DNA of 26,106 nucleotides from an uncultured Lachnospiraceae bacterium (GTDB lineage: Bacteria; Bacillota; Clostridia; Lachnospirales; Lachnospiraceae), in the NCBI GenBank assembly GCA_902476645.1, contig CABSEG010000037.1, positions 1 to 26,106 of the forward strand. The letters run 5' to 3'. Under the pieces are notes generated by a model. It searched no databases, was not told the DNA's origin, and saw nothing but the letters and a program-made list of their open reading frames with translations. Made by a program: the position numbers and the translations under genes. The stretch's first letter is position 1. Every line of letters begins with the position of its first letter. Below, piece by piece: positions 6,941-14,351 of the stretch.

Positions 6941-8712
6941 ATCTGCTCTCCCTTCTTTTGCAAATGTGCTTCCTTTCTATTCCGAAATAGGTTTCCCAAC
7001 ACCCGAAGCGGTCTGGTGAGTTTCCAACATGTGGAGTTTTCGTATTGATCCGTCACTTGCCGGATGCGCTCCTGGATTTCCCATTCTGTGATCTCATGAG
7101 TGCGGTTTCCGTCCCCGGATTCTAAAGGAACGGTTCCCTTATTTCCCTGTCCGGCTCTGGCTTTCTTATACAGATTCCAATTTTCCATCAGGCGGTCTGA
7201 CCAAAATTTCAAAACCGGATCGCTTACCAGCTCATAACCCTCCGGTACTCCATCTGCTTCATGTTTGCAGCAATTTTCACCATCTTTCATGTCATAGGCC
7301 AATATGCTTGGAAGATAAATTTGAATTTCCTTTTTTAAAAGTTGGGTCTTTCCGTTCACCTTTAATTGAAAATGAATCAGCAACAGGTCCCGAATGCGCT
7401 CTGCAAGGGGAGCATAAGTCTTATTAAAAATATGATCTCCCTGATAGGAAGACAAAAGTGCCTGTATGACATAATGTCTTTTCACTGCCCCAAAACACCC
7501 GGAAGTCATCTCCTCCGGATCTTCAAAACCGAAAAAAATCCGATTCAGACGCATTTTTTTCAGGTTCAGGTTTGCCCTCATATACGGCATTAGGACAATC
7601 CCTCCCTTCTCGTACAGAGCCCTTAACCCCATATACTCCTCCACATAAGAGCGCTTTCCTTCCTCCCATGCCCGCTGTAATTGTTCTGGCAATTCTTCCT
7701 CAGAAAGACTGTTCTCCTCTAATATCAGAAGCTTTGCCTTGGGAAAGTCTGTTTCCAGCTCTTTCTTATATTCAGATGGTACCGGCCTGCCAAAGCAGGG
7801 ACAAAAGATGTTCTCCGGAATCACTTCTTTTTTCAAAAAGTCCAGGATGGCCCTCGTCTTTTTGTCTTTAGCAATATAGGAGTTCAAAAGGAAATCACTC
7901 TCATAGGACTTTAAAAGATCAATAAAGTCCGCCTGAAACAGGACTCTGGAATTTGTCATATTCCAGAGTATCTGTTTTGCTGCACAGTAAACAGACTCTT
8001 CCCGGTAACTGGAATTACACCGATCCAGAAATTTCCTGTATGCATCCGTAACCTCTACCATTCTCCCAATCTTAGTGGTAGAAAGGGTGTTTGCTCTCCG
8101 ATAATAGTGATAATAGGCTTCCCGGACATAACCGATGTTCGTATATCTGGTCACCAGGGAAGGAATCAACGCAATGTCTTCGAACAACATTTTTTCATAG
8201 CGGTTTTCTTCCCAGATTGTTCTCCGAAACAGCTTATTGACGCTATAGGTGATATTATTTCCATTTGCAATATAGTCAGAAACCTCCACCTGTTCTGTAT
8301 GATAGGATGAAATAACTTCAGAGCGCCCTTCTTCTATGAACAAAATTTTCACATCGCACATAACCATATCATAGGAACCCTCTTCTGCTTTAAGATACAT
8401 CCTCTCATACATCTGTGGTTCCACTGTATCATCGGAATCCAGAAAGGCTACATACGTCCCCACTGCTGCATCCAATCCTGTGTTTCTTGCCAATCCCAGA
8501 CCCTCATTTTCCTTATGAATAACCTGGATTATACTTGGATATTCCATAGCGTAACGGTCACAAATCGATCCGGATGCATCTGTACTTCCGTCATCCACCA
8601 AGATGATCTCCATCTCCTTCAATGTCTGATTAAGCACTGAATCTACTGCTCGCTCTAAATAATTTTCCACCTGATATACCGGAATAATAACTGATACTTT
8701 TACCTCACCCAT
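6937..8712 (-). CDS. Two-domain glycosyltransferase: GT2 plus degenerate GT32-like region
   Basis: 591 residues. Residues 1-290 are a GT-A family 2 transferase: VSVIIPVYQVENYLERAVDS, DDGS at 40-43, NEGLGLARNTGL and the metal-binding DSDD at 92-95. Residues about 300-480 resemble the GT32 sugar-transferase fold. YMGLRALYEKGGIVL (360-374) aligns with its RYxxLYxxGGIYLD motif, but the catalytic DxD is replaced by MPYMR, so this half is probably inactive or altered. A long charged linker leads to a C-terminal CWKLTRPLR tail seen on many Firmicute wall-glycan transferases. Its start overlaps the upstream gene by eight bases, and its stop overlaps the kdsB-like start as ATGA. It is cytoplasmic or membrane-associated. 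Donor and acceptor sugars are unknown. Confidence 0.85.
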   Translation of the reverse strand: MGEVKVSVIIPVYQVENYLERAVDSVLNQTLKEMEIILVDDGSTDASGSICDRYAMEYPSIIQVIHKENEGLGLARNTGLDAAVGTYVAFLDSDDTVEPQMYERMYLKAEEGSYDMVMCDVKILFIEEGRSEVISSYHTEQVEVSDYIANGNNITYSVNKLFRRTIWEENRYEKMLFEDIALIPSLVTRYTNIGYVREAYYHYYRRANTLSTTKIGRMVEVTDAYRKFLDRCNSSYREESVYCAAKQILWNMTNSRVLFQADFIDLLKSYESDFLLNSYIAKDKKTRAILDFLKKEVIPENIFCPCFGRPVPSEYKKELETDFPKAKLLILEENSLSEEELPEQLQRAWEEGKRSYVEEYMGLRALYEKGGIVLMPYMRANLNLKKMRLNRIFFGFEDPEEMTSGCFGAVKRHYVIQALLSSYQGDHIFNKTYAPLAERIRDLLLIHFQLKVNGKTQLLKKEIQIYLPSILAYDMKDGENCCKHEADGVPEGYELVSDPVLKFWSDRLMENWNLYKKARAGQGNKGTVPLESGDGNRTHEITEWEIQERIRQVTDQYENSTCWKLTRPLRVLGNLFRNRKEAHLQKKGEQI

Positions 8713-9802
8713 TATGCCCTCCTAAGTATCCCAATATCCTGCGTAGTTCATAAATAGTCTGCGGGACATAGTAATTTTTTCCCGCAAACTGTATTCGAAA
8801 CCGTTTCAAATACTGCAACAGAATCTCATCCTCTTTCCACAAAATTTTCCCATGAAATAGAGGATAAAGCATAACCGTATTCAGATCCATACCAAACACA
8901 ATCCGGCTGGTCAAAGCGGCATTGGAACAGACAGTCAGTACTGTGAATCTTTCCCTGGAATATTCGTTTAACAAAAACAATTCCCAGGGCACGTCGCAAG
9001 TATATTTCCTGGTTAAGCCCAGAGTAAAGGGTACATTTTCTCTGTTTCTAGGATGCGGCTTGACAAAGAACCTTCCAGTACCCACGCATGTCTGACATTC
9101 CCGCATCAGTTCAATGTCATTGGTCTGAATCCCTTCTTCCCGAAAAGACTGCTCCAAAAACAAAAACTCCGCATGTTCCTTTGGTCTATGATAGTCAAAC
9201 ACATGGTTAAGCACTTCCTTGGTCTGCTGATCATCCGGCCTGATCTTAGGCAGTGACAGATTCGTTAATCCATCTCCACGCATGGCCAACCGAGGTTCAT
9301 AGAGCAGTACTTTTTTTACCTTGTTTCTGATTTTTCCCCCCTCTGGGTGGCGATTTATGGCTGCTCTGTCTTTTCTCAAATAGTCGATAATATAGGTAGA
9401 AAATCCGTCTTCATAGCAGATAAATTCACACTCTGAGTCATAGAAAAGACAGGCTAGCATCCGCAAAAAAATGTCATAATTCGCAAAATATATATACATA
9501 TATTCGCCCAACTCTTCGTCTAATATCCAGAGCATTCTTCTTTGAATCTGAGAAAAAACCTCTGAGAGCTGCTTCTCATTTTCGGTTGCATACACTCTGT
9601 TTAATTCCATGGTCCGTCCAAATAAAACTCTCTGAAAAAGACCCGTTTCCTTCAGATGTGGCACATACTCTTTTAGCTTTGGGGTGATGTCTGTGATAAG
9701 CAAATCTGCCTTGTTTTCTCTGAGCATCGTCCTCTTCATATGTACCGCTGTCAGAAGCTGGTACACTGAGTTGGCAATGATCAAGGTTCTGTCTCTTTTC
9801 AT
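8705..9802 (-). CDS. Sialyltransferase-like glycosyltransferase (GT52/polysialyltransferase type), second of a tandem pair
   Basis: 365 residues with the motif set of bacterial sialyltransferases (GT38/GT52/GT80). There is a D/E-D/E-G motif as CYEDGFSTY (EDG at 131-133), an HP motif as FVKPHPRN (HP at 250-251), and a Ser-containing VCSNAALTSR near 285-294 in place of the S-S/T motif. The N-terminus, RTLIIANSVYQLLTAV, is the usual first beta-strand and helix of these GT-B enzymes. Established members use CMP-activated sugars. With a CMP-ulosonate synthetase two genes downstream, a CMP-Kdo-like donor is the best inference. The upstream paralogue's reading frame runs 227 bases into this gene in another frame; the ATG at 9800-9802 follows GGAGAGAG. 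The stop precedes the next ATG in an eight-base overlap. Confidence 0.78.
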   Translation of the reverse strand: MKRDRTLIIANSVYQLLTAVHMKRTMLRENKADLLITDITPKLKEYVPHLKETGLFQRVLFGRTMELNRVYATENEKQLSEVFSQIQRRMLWILDEELGEYMYIYFANYDIFLRMLACLFYDSECEFICYEDGFSTYIIDYLRKDRAAINRHPEGGKIRNKVKKVLLYEPRLAMRGDGLTNLSLPKIRPDDQQTKEVLNHVFDYHRPKEHAEFLFLEQSFREEGIQTNDIELMRECQTCVGTGRFFVKPHPRNRENVPFTLGLTRKYTCDVPWELFLLNEYSRERFTVLTVCSNAALTSRIVFGMDLNTVMLYPLFHGKILWKEDEILLQYLKRFRIQFAGKNYYVPQTIYELRRILGYLGGHNG

Positions 9803-10739
9803 ATCCGTCTCTCTCCACTCTTACAATGGTAAAACTTTTTTCCAGGTTTTCGCAACCGGTTGAATCAAAAGTATAAATGGTATCCGGCTTCCTGTGAAAA
9901 ACATAAGGTAGCAACTCGGCAGGAAAAATAGCCTGGATTACTGTGGCTTCAGGAAAAATATCGGTGTAAACCAGATCGTCATCAGGATGCTTTTTGATCA
10001 ACAGTCGGTTGGGGAGCGGTAACTGTTCTTTCATCTTTTGGTACATTTTCTTTTGTTCTATCTGATTCATTATGCCCAGATTCACAAAACTCTGAGTTAG
10101 CAGGATGGCATCTGCTTCTTCCTTCAGGCGTTTTCTCACGAAAAAACGAATAATCTTTCTTCTTTTAAAAAAAGACAACTGATTTAAAATTTCTTCCACC
10201 GAAAAGTCCTGATATTTGTTATCGATAAGTTCTTTTGTCTGTGCCTTTTTTAAACAGATGATCTGTTCCACAAAGTCATTGCTGCCATCAAACAGTCCGT
10301 ATTTTTTTGCGATGTTTGCATGAAGTGGATAGATCTTTCGCAGATCCTGATATAGCTTTTCCGCATGGCTTAGCATCCCGGCGGCGTCCTCAAAAAAAGA
10401 AAACTTTTGTTTGTGCCGTAATAGATACAGTGAGAAATAGAAGTGGGCTCCAGCCACATAGATCTTTGAAAACTCCAGGATATTATGGGGAATCAGATGA
10501 TTATAATACCAGTTTACATCCTCCATAACCTGCTTTTCGTCCTTATGAGGAATCCTAAGATAGGGAAAGAGATATACTTCATCAAAAAGGCCTCTTTCCT
10601 GTAATCTTTTATATTGGGGGTATTTATCTGTAATAAAATCTGGCAAAATCAATACTGCTTTTTCTTTTTCGTGGAAGGTCATGCGATGGAGCATCACCTC
10701 CAGGAGCTGATAAGAGCTCACTGCATGATATAAAACCAT
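9576..10739 (-). CDS. Sialyltransferase-like glycosyltransferase, first of a tandem pair, with anomalous 3' end
   Basis: A divergent paralogue of the next gene: MVLYHAVSSYQLLEVML matches its N-terminus, FFEDAAG (117-121) replaces EDG, KKHPDDD carries HP at 251-252, and FDSTG carries the S-T pair at 293-294. The ATG at 10737-10739 is chosen because AAAAGGAGAGA precedes it; an upstream ATG at 10757 lacks this. The open frame continues to 9576, about 227 bases inside the next gene, so the last 75 or so residues are out-of-frame shadow sequence. Losing one GA from the (GA)4 tract at 9808-9815, or adding one A to the A6 run at 9836-9841, would end the protein at a TGA (9799-9801) in an ATGA overlap, as elsewhere in this operon. 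The natural protein is probably near 313 residues. It likely transfers a CMP-activated acidic sugar. Confidence 0.72.
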   Translation of the reverse strand: MVLYHAVSSYQLLEVMLHRMTFHEKEKAVLILPDFITDKYPQYKRLQERGLFDEVYLFPYLRIPHKDEKQVMEDVNWYYNHLIPHNILEFSKIYVAGAHFYFSLYLLRHKQKFSFFEDAAGMLSHAEKLYQDLRKIYPLHANIAKKYGLFDGSNDFVEQIICLKKAQTKELIDNKYQDFSVEEILNQLSFFKRRKIIRFFVRKRLKEEADAILLTQSFVNLGIMNQIEQKKMYQKMKEQLPLPNRLLIKKHPDDDLVYTDIFPEATVIQAIFPAELLPYVFHRKPDTIYTFDSTGCENLEKSFTIVRVERDGYEKRQNLDHCQLSVPASDSGTYEEDDAQRKQGRFAYHRHHPKAKRVCATSEGNGSFSESFIWTDHGIKQSVCNRK

Positions 10740-10760
10740 AAATCTCTCCTTTTCCATTCG

Positions 10761-12776
10761 TCAGCCCACGAAAGGCTCGTCCATGAGATCCTCAAAATAT
10801 TCCATATAGTGTTTGTTCTTTTCACTTTCCAGACAGATCACAGGCGCATAGGCATCCCTCCCGCTGATCTCTACTCTGTGACCGATACGCGTTTCCATCT
10901 GGATAAAATCTTCCGTAAAATCAAGTATTCCCCGGTGGATCTCCAAAATCCGTTTTCCGTCCGCTTCCTGCCCCCGGAAGGTACACATATATCCGCCCTT
11001 TCCATCCGGATAGAAGCCCTTCAGGCTCCCATGATCCGCTCCCAGCAGCAATTCCCAATACAGGTTATGATTTTTGGCAGGATCGTGAAATTTCCAAAGA
11101 TCCCTGTTTTCCTGAGCGGAATACAGATAGCTGACCAGTGTTCCCTGGAATAAAAAAGGATCTGTTACATCCGCACCTGGACTTTGCAGGGGGCTGGTTC
11201 CGGCCACTGCTCCGGTTATCTTGCAGGGCAGGCCCCAGAGCTGGTTTGCTGCATAGTTTAATGATACAGCTCCGCTTCCTGCCCATCCCACGTCCACAGC
11301 CAAGGCGCTTTTACACCCTTGTAAAAGTTTTTCATAGTATTGTCTTGCCGCCTGATTTTGCTTTTCATAGCAGGCGATGATTTGTTCCCAGGAATCTAAT
11401 AAATATTTTCTGACGCTTTCCACATTTCTATGCGTCAATTTTTCATCCCAGGAGATATCTGCCTTGCCGCACAGCTCATCCAGCATATGCGACAAATCCA
11501 TCGCCTCCAGGATCTCTCCCAGGTTCTTGCCCTGATTGACCTTATGATAGAGAAATTTCTCAAAAAAATCCCGCTTGTAGTAGGCAGCGCAAAGTTTTGC
11601 CGCCGCCATTCTGGACCAATAAGCATAAACTGCCTTTTCCTCTTCCATCGGATAGAGCCTTCGGTATACCTGTAACAGAACATATCCGTCCCTGGAAAGA
11701 AATAACAGCTTTTCGGTTCCGTGAGTGTCGGCATAGGAATGAAGAAATCTGCAATATCCCACTGCAAACAGTCCCCCGTAGACATACCCATACTCATATT
11801 CCCTGGAAAATATTTGAGAACTGTGGTGCAAATGCACATTGACCATTCCCCGATACAGGCTCCCGGTCAGATAAGACATATCAAAGGTTCGATATCGGTT
11901 GCCCGTCTCATTCACATTTTGATAGAAGAAGGTATGAATGCCATGGGCCTTGGCCTGCTTCCCATCGGAATGCATCTGATCTCCCACATGGGCAAAAGAG
12001 AGATCTTGACCATACCTATCTTTTACCTGCTCAAAAAGCGTTCCCTCACTCTTAGATTTGCTGAGATCACAGGATACAAAGTACGAATCAAATTTCTCAT
12101 AGCCGCATCCTTTAAGAAGCTCCTCCTGAGCCGTCCTTCCCAAATACATGTCTGATACCGTCACCAGAGTTTTTCCTGCCTTCTTTAACTTTTCAATTAC
12201 CCTGCTCATGTAGGGGTTGGCAAAACAGCAACGCCTTTCCCACTCCCATTCCACCCTCATTCCTTTCGTTCCCGGAATTCCGGTCTCTTTTTCCATTACA
12301 TCCCAGATTTCTTTCAAGGTCACCTCTCTAGTGCCCTCCTCCTGAACCTTCTTCAGTCGGGCGACGGCTTCCGCTTCCATACGGATTTGTTTGAAATTGG
12401 GGTACTGCAGCTCCATTCCCACCAGATAAAACAGATCTGTCGGGTCGGAAAAGGTCCGAAACAGCAGTGTGTCAAACACGTCAAAAGAAACCACATCAAA
12501 TGCCGACAGCTCTCTTGCAAAAGTCTCTTCATCCATCCGAGGCACCATGGAGGACTCGCTTCCTTTTGTGTAAAGACTGACGTTCTCCTTCCCCGGATTT
12601 CCCAGCTCCTCCCTCAGATCTCGATGAAACAGCACATAGTACCTTATATTCAGCCAGAACAGATAAAAAAGGACGCCTGCCCTTTCCATGCCCCTTTTAC
12701 CCTTTCTTTTTTCCAGATACAGGCTGCGGATACCAGGTATGCGGTTTACCAGGATATCATACAAACGCTCCTTCAT
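10761..12776 (-). CDS. HAD-superfamily protein with C-terminal FLSRDGY/DxGWxGS domain (COG5610-like)
   Basis: 671 residues. After a short hydrophobic N-terminal stretch (residues 34-50), a HAD phosphatase-like domain carries motif I FDVFDT (nucleophile Asp99, acid Asp102), VSDMYL (206-211) and VGDQMHSD (264-271). The C-terminal half holds FLSRDGY (359-365) and DVGWAGSG (495-502), also found in the separate protein at 14344-15747. HAD proteins of this build recur in bacterial cell-wall and O-antigen clusters, but I know of no proven reaction. A sugar-phosphate phosphatase joined to a transferase-like domain is possible. It lies between the exporter genes and the sialyltransferase-like pair; its start overlaps none but sits 3 bases after the ATPase stop, with GGAGGATGG as RBS. 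Confidence 0.75.
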   Translation of the reverse strand: MKERLYDILVNRIPGIRSLYLEKRKGKRGMERAGVLFYLFWLNIRYYVLFHRDLREELGNPGKENVSLYTKGSESSMVPRMDEETFARELSAFDVVSFDVFDTLLFRTFSDPTDLFYLVGMELQYPNFKQIRMEAEAVARLKKVQEEGTREVTLKEIWDVMEKETGIPGTKGMRVEWEWERRCCFANPYMSRVIEKLKKAGKTLVTVSDMYLGRTAQEELLKGCGYEKFDSYFVSCDLSKSKSEGTLFEQVKDRYGQDLSFAHVGDQMHSDGKQAKAHGIHTFFYQNVNETGNRYRTFDMSYLTGSLYRGMVNVHLHHSSQIFSREYEYGYVYGGLFAVGYCRFLHSYADTHGTEKLLFLSRDGYVLLQVYRRLYPMEEEKAVYAYWSRMAAAKLCAAYYKRDFFEKFLYHKVNQGKNLGEILEAMDLSHMLDELCGKADISWDEKLTHRNVESVRKYLLDSWEQIIACYEKQNQAARQYYEKLLQGCKSALAVDVGWAGSGAVSLNYAANQLWGLPCKITGAVAGTSPLQSPGADVTDPFLFQGTLVSYLYSAQENRDLWKFHDPAKNHNLYWELLLGADHGSLKGFYPDGKGGYMCTFRGQEADGKRILEIHRGILDFTEDFIQMETRIGHRVEISGRDAYAPVICLESEKNKHYMEYFEDLMDEPFVG

Positions 12777-12779
12777 GCT

Positions 12780-13565
12780 TTACAAACCATCCTCCATATT
12801 TTCATACGCCCGGCAAACCTGATCCGGGTCTCCCATTGCCCGCAGCCTCCCCTTTTCAATCCAAATAGCCCTTGTACAATTGCTGCGAATGACTGCGGTG
12901 GAATGGGATACCAGAAGCACCGTGGAACCTCCGTGAATCATTTCCTTTATGCGTGCCTCGCTCTTTTTGCGAAAAAACAAATCTCCCACACTTAACACTT
13001 CATCCAAAATCAGTATCTCTGGTGTATCCTGGATCGTAGCGATAGAAAATCCAAGTCTGGATACCATACCTGAGGAATAATTTCGCACCTTTTCCTCCAT
13101 AAATCCTTCCAGCTGGGCAAATCTAACAATCTCCTCATACTTTTCATCCAGGAAAGCCTTGGTATAGCCAATCATGGACCCGTTCAGATATACATTTTCT
13201 TTTCCCGTCAGTTCCGGATCAAACCCCGTTCCCAGCGTTAAAATCTGAACCTTTTTTCGGTCCACATCCACCCTCCCGCTGGTGGGCAACAGCGCGCCTG
13301 CGATGATTTTGAGCAGCGTGCTCTTCCCAGATCCATTCGTCCCCACCAGGCCTAAAACCTCTCCCTTATCCACCGTAAAGCTGACCCGGTCCAGCGCCTG
13401 GAACCACTCGTATTCCCTCTGTCCGCGCAGTGTGTGAATAAATAATTCCTTTATACTGGAAGCTTCCTGTTTCCTCCGCTTAAATTGCATACTCACATTT
13501 TCCACTACAATCGCCGTTCTTGGCCGCATTCTTCTGGTCTCTCCCGACTCTTTTCTTCTTCTCAT
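12780..13565 (-). CDS. ABC transporter ATPase for polysaccharide/teichoic acid export (TagH/KpsT/Wzt type, no carbohydrate-binding tail)
   Basis: 261 residues, ATP-hydrolysing subunit of a glycan exporter with the permease encoded just upstream. Walker A is GTNGSGKST (75-83), the ABC signature is YSSGM (163-167), Walker B is ILILDE (184-189) and the switch His is His221. The insertion before the Walker A (ELFIHTLRGQREYEWFQALD) is typical of the TagH/Wzt subfamily. It lacks the extra C-terminal glycan-binding domain of the long Wzt proteins, so substrate choice would not rest on this subunit. GGGAGG precedes the ATG. Only 12 bases separate it from the permease gene. Confidence 0.95.
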   Translation of the reverse strand: MRRRKESGETRRMRPRTAIVVENVSMQFKRRKQEASSIKELFIHTLRGQREYEWFQALDRVSFTVDKGEVLGLVGTNGSGKSTLLKIIAGALLPTSGRVDVDRKKVQILTLGTGFDPELTGKENVYLNGSMIGYTKAFLDEKYEEIVRFAQLEGFMEEKVRNYSSGMVSRLGFSIATIQDTPEILILDEVLSVGDLFFRKKSEARIKEMIHGGSTVLLVSHSTAVIRSNCTRAIWIEKGRLRAMGDPDQVCRAYENMEDGL

Positions 13566-13577
13566 GGCTGCCTCCCG

Positions 13578-14351
13578 TCAGAGTTTTTGTACCACACGCT
13601 GTCTGTTGCGCCTAAAACAAAGGGCCCCCGCCAGATATGTGCCTATCCCCCAAACTAACATCCGCATCCATTCCCCCTGTTCTGGCAGCGTTCCATACAT
13701 CACAGCCTTTCGCAGACAGTGAATATAGACGTAGATCGGATTGTTTAATACAATGGTATACATGATTCCTTCCAGCTGATCCGCAGGATAAAAAATTGCG
13801 GAGCAGTACATCCATAAGGTCAAAATTACGGAATACAAATGTTTCACATCTCCAAAGGAAACATAAGCAAGGGCCAGAAAAAAAGAAACTCCCATAGAAA
13901 ATAAAAATAGCAAAAGCAAGATCACAGCCAAAAGCAACATCGTCCATTTCAACCTGATTTGAAATACAAACAGCATCACCACATAAGCGATCAGCGAATA
14001 CATTAGATTGATCATTGCGGTGTATACTCTGGCAAATAAAAGTAATTCCATTGGAAACTTGACCTTTAAAAGCAACATTTTATTATCCACAAGCGTGGTC
14101 ATTGCTGTGCTGGTAGCTCCTGTAAATGCCTGCCATAGCAGATAGCCGGTCAGATAATAAATCGGATAATTTTCTATGGATCTTCGAAACATTTGGGAAA
14201 AAATCAGAGAAAGTACTGTCATAGACAGAAGCGGATTAAGGATACTCCAGAAAATCCCCAGATAGGATCTCGCATATTTGCGCTTTAACTCCCTGGATGT
14301 GAGCTGCTGAATTACAAACAGATATTGCCTGCCTCTGACCCCATCAATCAT
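13578..14351 (-). CDS. ABC-2 type permease for polysaccharide/teichoic acid export (TagG/Wzm/KpsM type)
   Basis: 257 residues with about six TM helices. The N-terminal cytoplasmic stretch LTSRELKRKYARSYLGIFWSI is the signature of TagG/Wzm permeases, followed by LNPLLSMTVLSLIFS and, late in the protein, AIFYPADQL, LNNPIYVYIHCLRKAVMYG, also conserved in the family. It forms the membrane channel with the ATPase encoded next. Such transporters move a lipid-linked glycan, completed in the cytoplasm, across the membrane, and no Wzx flippase or Wzy polymerase is seen in the window, which agrees with ABC-dependent assembly. Its ATG overlaps the stop of the preceding gene by eight bases. Confidence 0.95.
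   Translation of the reverse strand: MIDGVRGRQYLFVIQQLTSRELKRKYARSYLGIFWSILNPLLSMTVLSLIFSQMFRRSIENYPIYYLTGYLLWQAFTGATSTAMTTLVDNKMLLLKVKFPMELLLFARVYTAMINLMYSLIAYVVMLFVFQIRLKWTMLLLAVILLLLFLFSMGVSFFLALAYVSFGDVKHLYSVILTLWMYCSAIFYPADQLEGIMYTIVLNNPIYVYIHCLRKAVMYGTLPEQGEWMRMLVWGIGTYLAGALCFRRNRQRVVQKL

Noticed and set aside
12387..12995. Plus-strand open frame of 202 codons
   Set aside because: Spans the junction of the HAD and ABC ATPase genes on the other strand and has no family resemblance.
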